22,017 nt of DNA from TMED8 sp038125725 (GTDB lineage: Bacteria > Pseudomonadota > Alphaproteobacteria > Rhodospirillales > Casp-alpha2). Below are positions 21,872 through 22,017 of this stretch, in pieces; within the stretch, counting starts at the first letter, position 1; every line of letters begins with the position of its first letter. The notes under the pieces were generated by a model. That model was not told where the DNA came from, did not search any database, and worked only from the letters and a program-made list of their open reading frames with translations. A program made the translations under genes and the position numbers. The stretch is from contig JAYPEK010000057.1 in NCBI GenBank assembly GCA_038125725.1, forward strand, positions 1 to 22,017. The letters are read 5' to 3'.

Positions 21872-22017
21872 TTAGTTCTCCACCTGTTCCATTATTGCTA
21901 CCAAGTCAGCGCCGTATTCGGCGGCTAGTTCCTGCTGGCTGTTAGGTAGAACATGTCCATAGATTGTTCCCCGTCAGCGCCCATGGGACGTATTGAGGTG
22001 ATTGCCTAAGGGAGGAT
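21872..22017 (-). pseudogene. Tyrosine recombinase (integrase) C-terminal remnant
   Basis: Read leftward, the last 33 codons before a TAA at 21872-21874 give TIYGHVLPNSQQELAAEYG and then a helical tail. The YGHVLP stretch resembles the segment around the nucleophilic Tyr at the end of phage and island integrases (compare the common form T-x-x-IYGH-x-x-P). In the same frame an in-frame TGA (21974-21976) interrupts the gene, and upstream residues (LGNHLNTSHGR, to the window edge) only loosely recall the expected LGH-x-x-INTT block. The gene is therefore decayed, unless a small indel is a sequencing error. It lies 80 bases from tRNA-Gln and points at it, the usual layout of tRNA-integrated elements. 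Too short for a subfamily call. Confidence 0.55.

Noticed and set aside
1..22017. CRISPR array, rRNA genes, complete insertion sequence or toxin-antitoxin pair
   Set aside because: No regularly spaced repeats, rRNA motifs, transposase gene or small paired genes are visible on either strand.

Overview
The window is GC-rich, densely packed DNA from an alphaproteobacterium, most likely a Rhodospirillales-type lineage. I infer this from the ppx-rlmE-guaB gene order, the codon use and the signalling-rich gene content. No species marker is present.

Layout. (1) 1-220: the 5' part of a sulfide:quinone-oxidoreductase-like gene (minus). It stops resembling its family near base 50, and it has a recognisable promoter and a long structured leader. 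(2) 553-2964: a SulP anion transporter with STAS and a C-terminal universal-stress domain (minus), under a promoter that carries a near-perfect dyad at the predicted transcription start. (3) 3137-6999: a small metabolic island. A D-2-hydroxyacid dehydrogenase and a zinc-free MDR dehydrogenase (minus) are divergent from a cupin protein and a phytanoyl-CoA-dioxygenase-family enzyme (plus). A striking 38-bp dyad sits immediately before the dioxygenase start. (4) 7014-12523: a long minus-strand run, ppx, rlmE, a panE-like reductase, guaB, a DUF427 gene and a metallo-beta-lactamase-fold gene. The last has lost its stop codon, probably through a one-base change in a C4 run. (5) 12621-19927: a signalling locus. 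A REC-PAS-LuxR regulator (minus) is divergent from five tightly coupled plus-strand genes: a PhnD-type periplasmic binding protein, a membrane histidine kinase, a REC-HDOD protein, a REC plus degenerate HD-GYP protein, a receiver with a damaged acidic pocket and a stand-alone receiver. (6) 19924-21528: a TPR protein with a 2-oxoglutarate/Fe(II) oxygenase domain (minus), whose stop overlaps the last receiver tail to tail. (7) 21718-22017: tRNA-Gln(CUG), followed by a direct repeat and the decayed C-terminus of a tyrosine recombinase, which marks an old integration site.

The most interesting part is region 5. The binding protein has no ABC permease or ATPase beside it and overlaps the kinase gene by 16 bases. 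By analogy with the arsenite sensor pair AioX/AioS, it probably feeds ligand occupancy into the kinase, which would then address up to five receivers. Two of these proteins look like non-catalytic or phosphorylation-defective variants. Their ligand and output are unknown.
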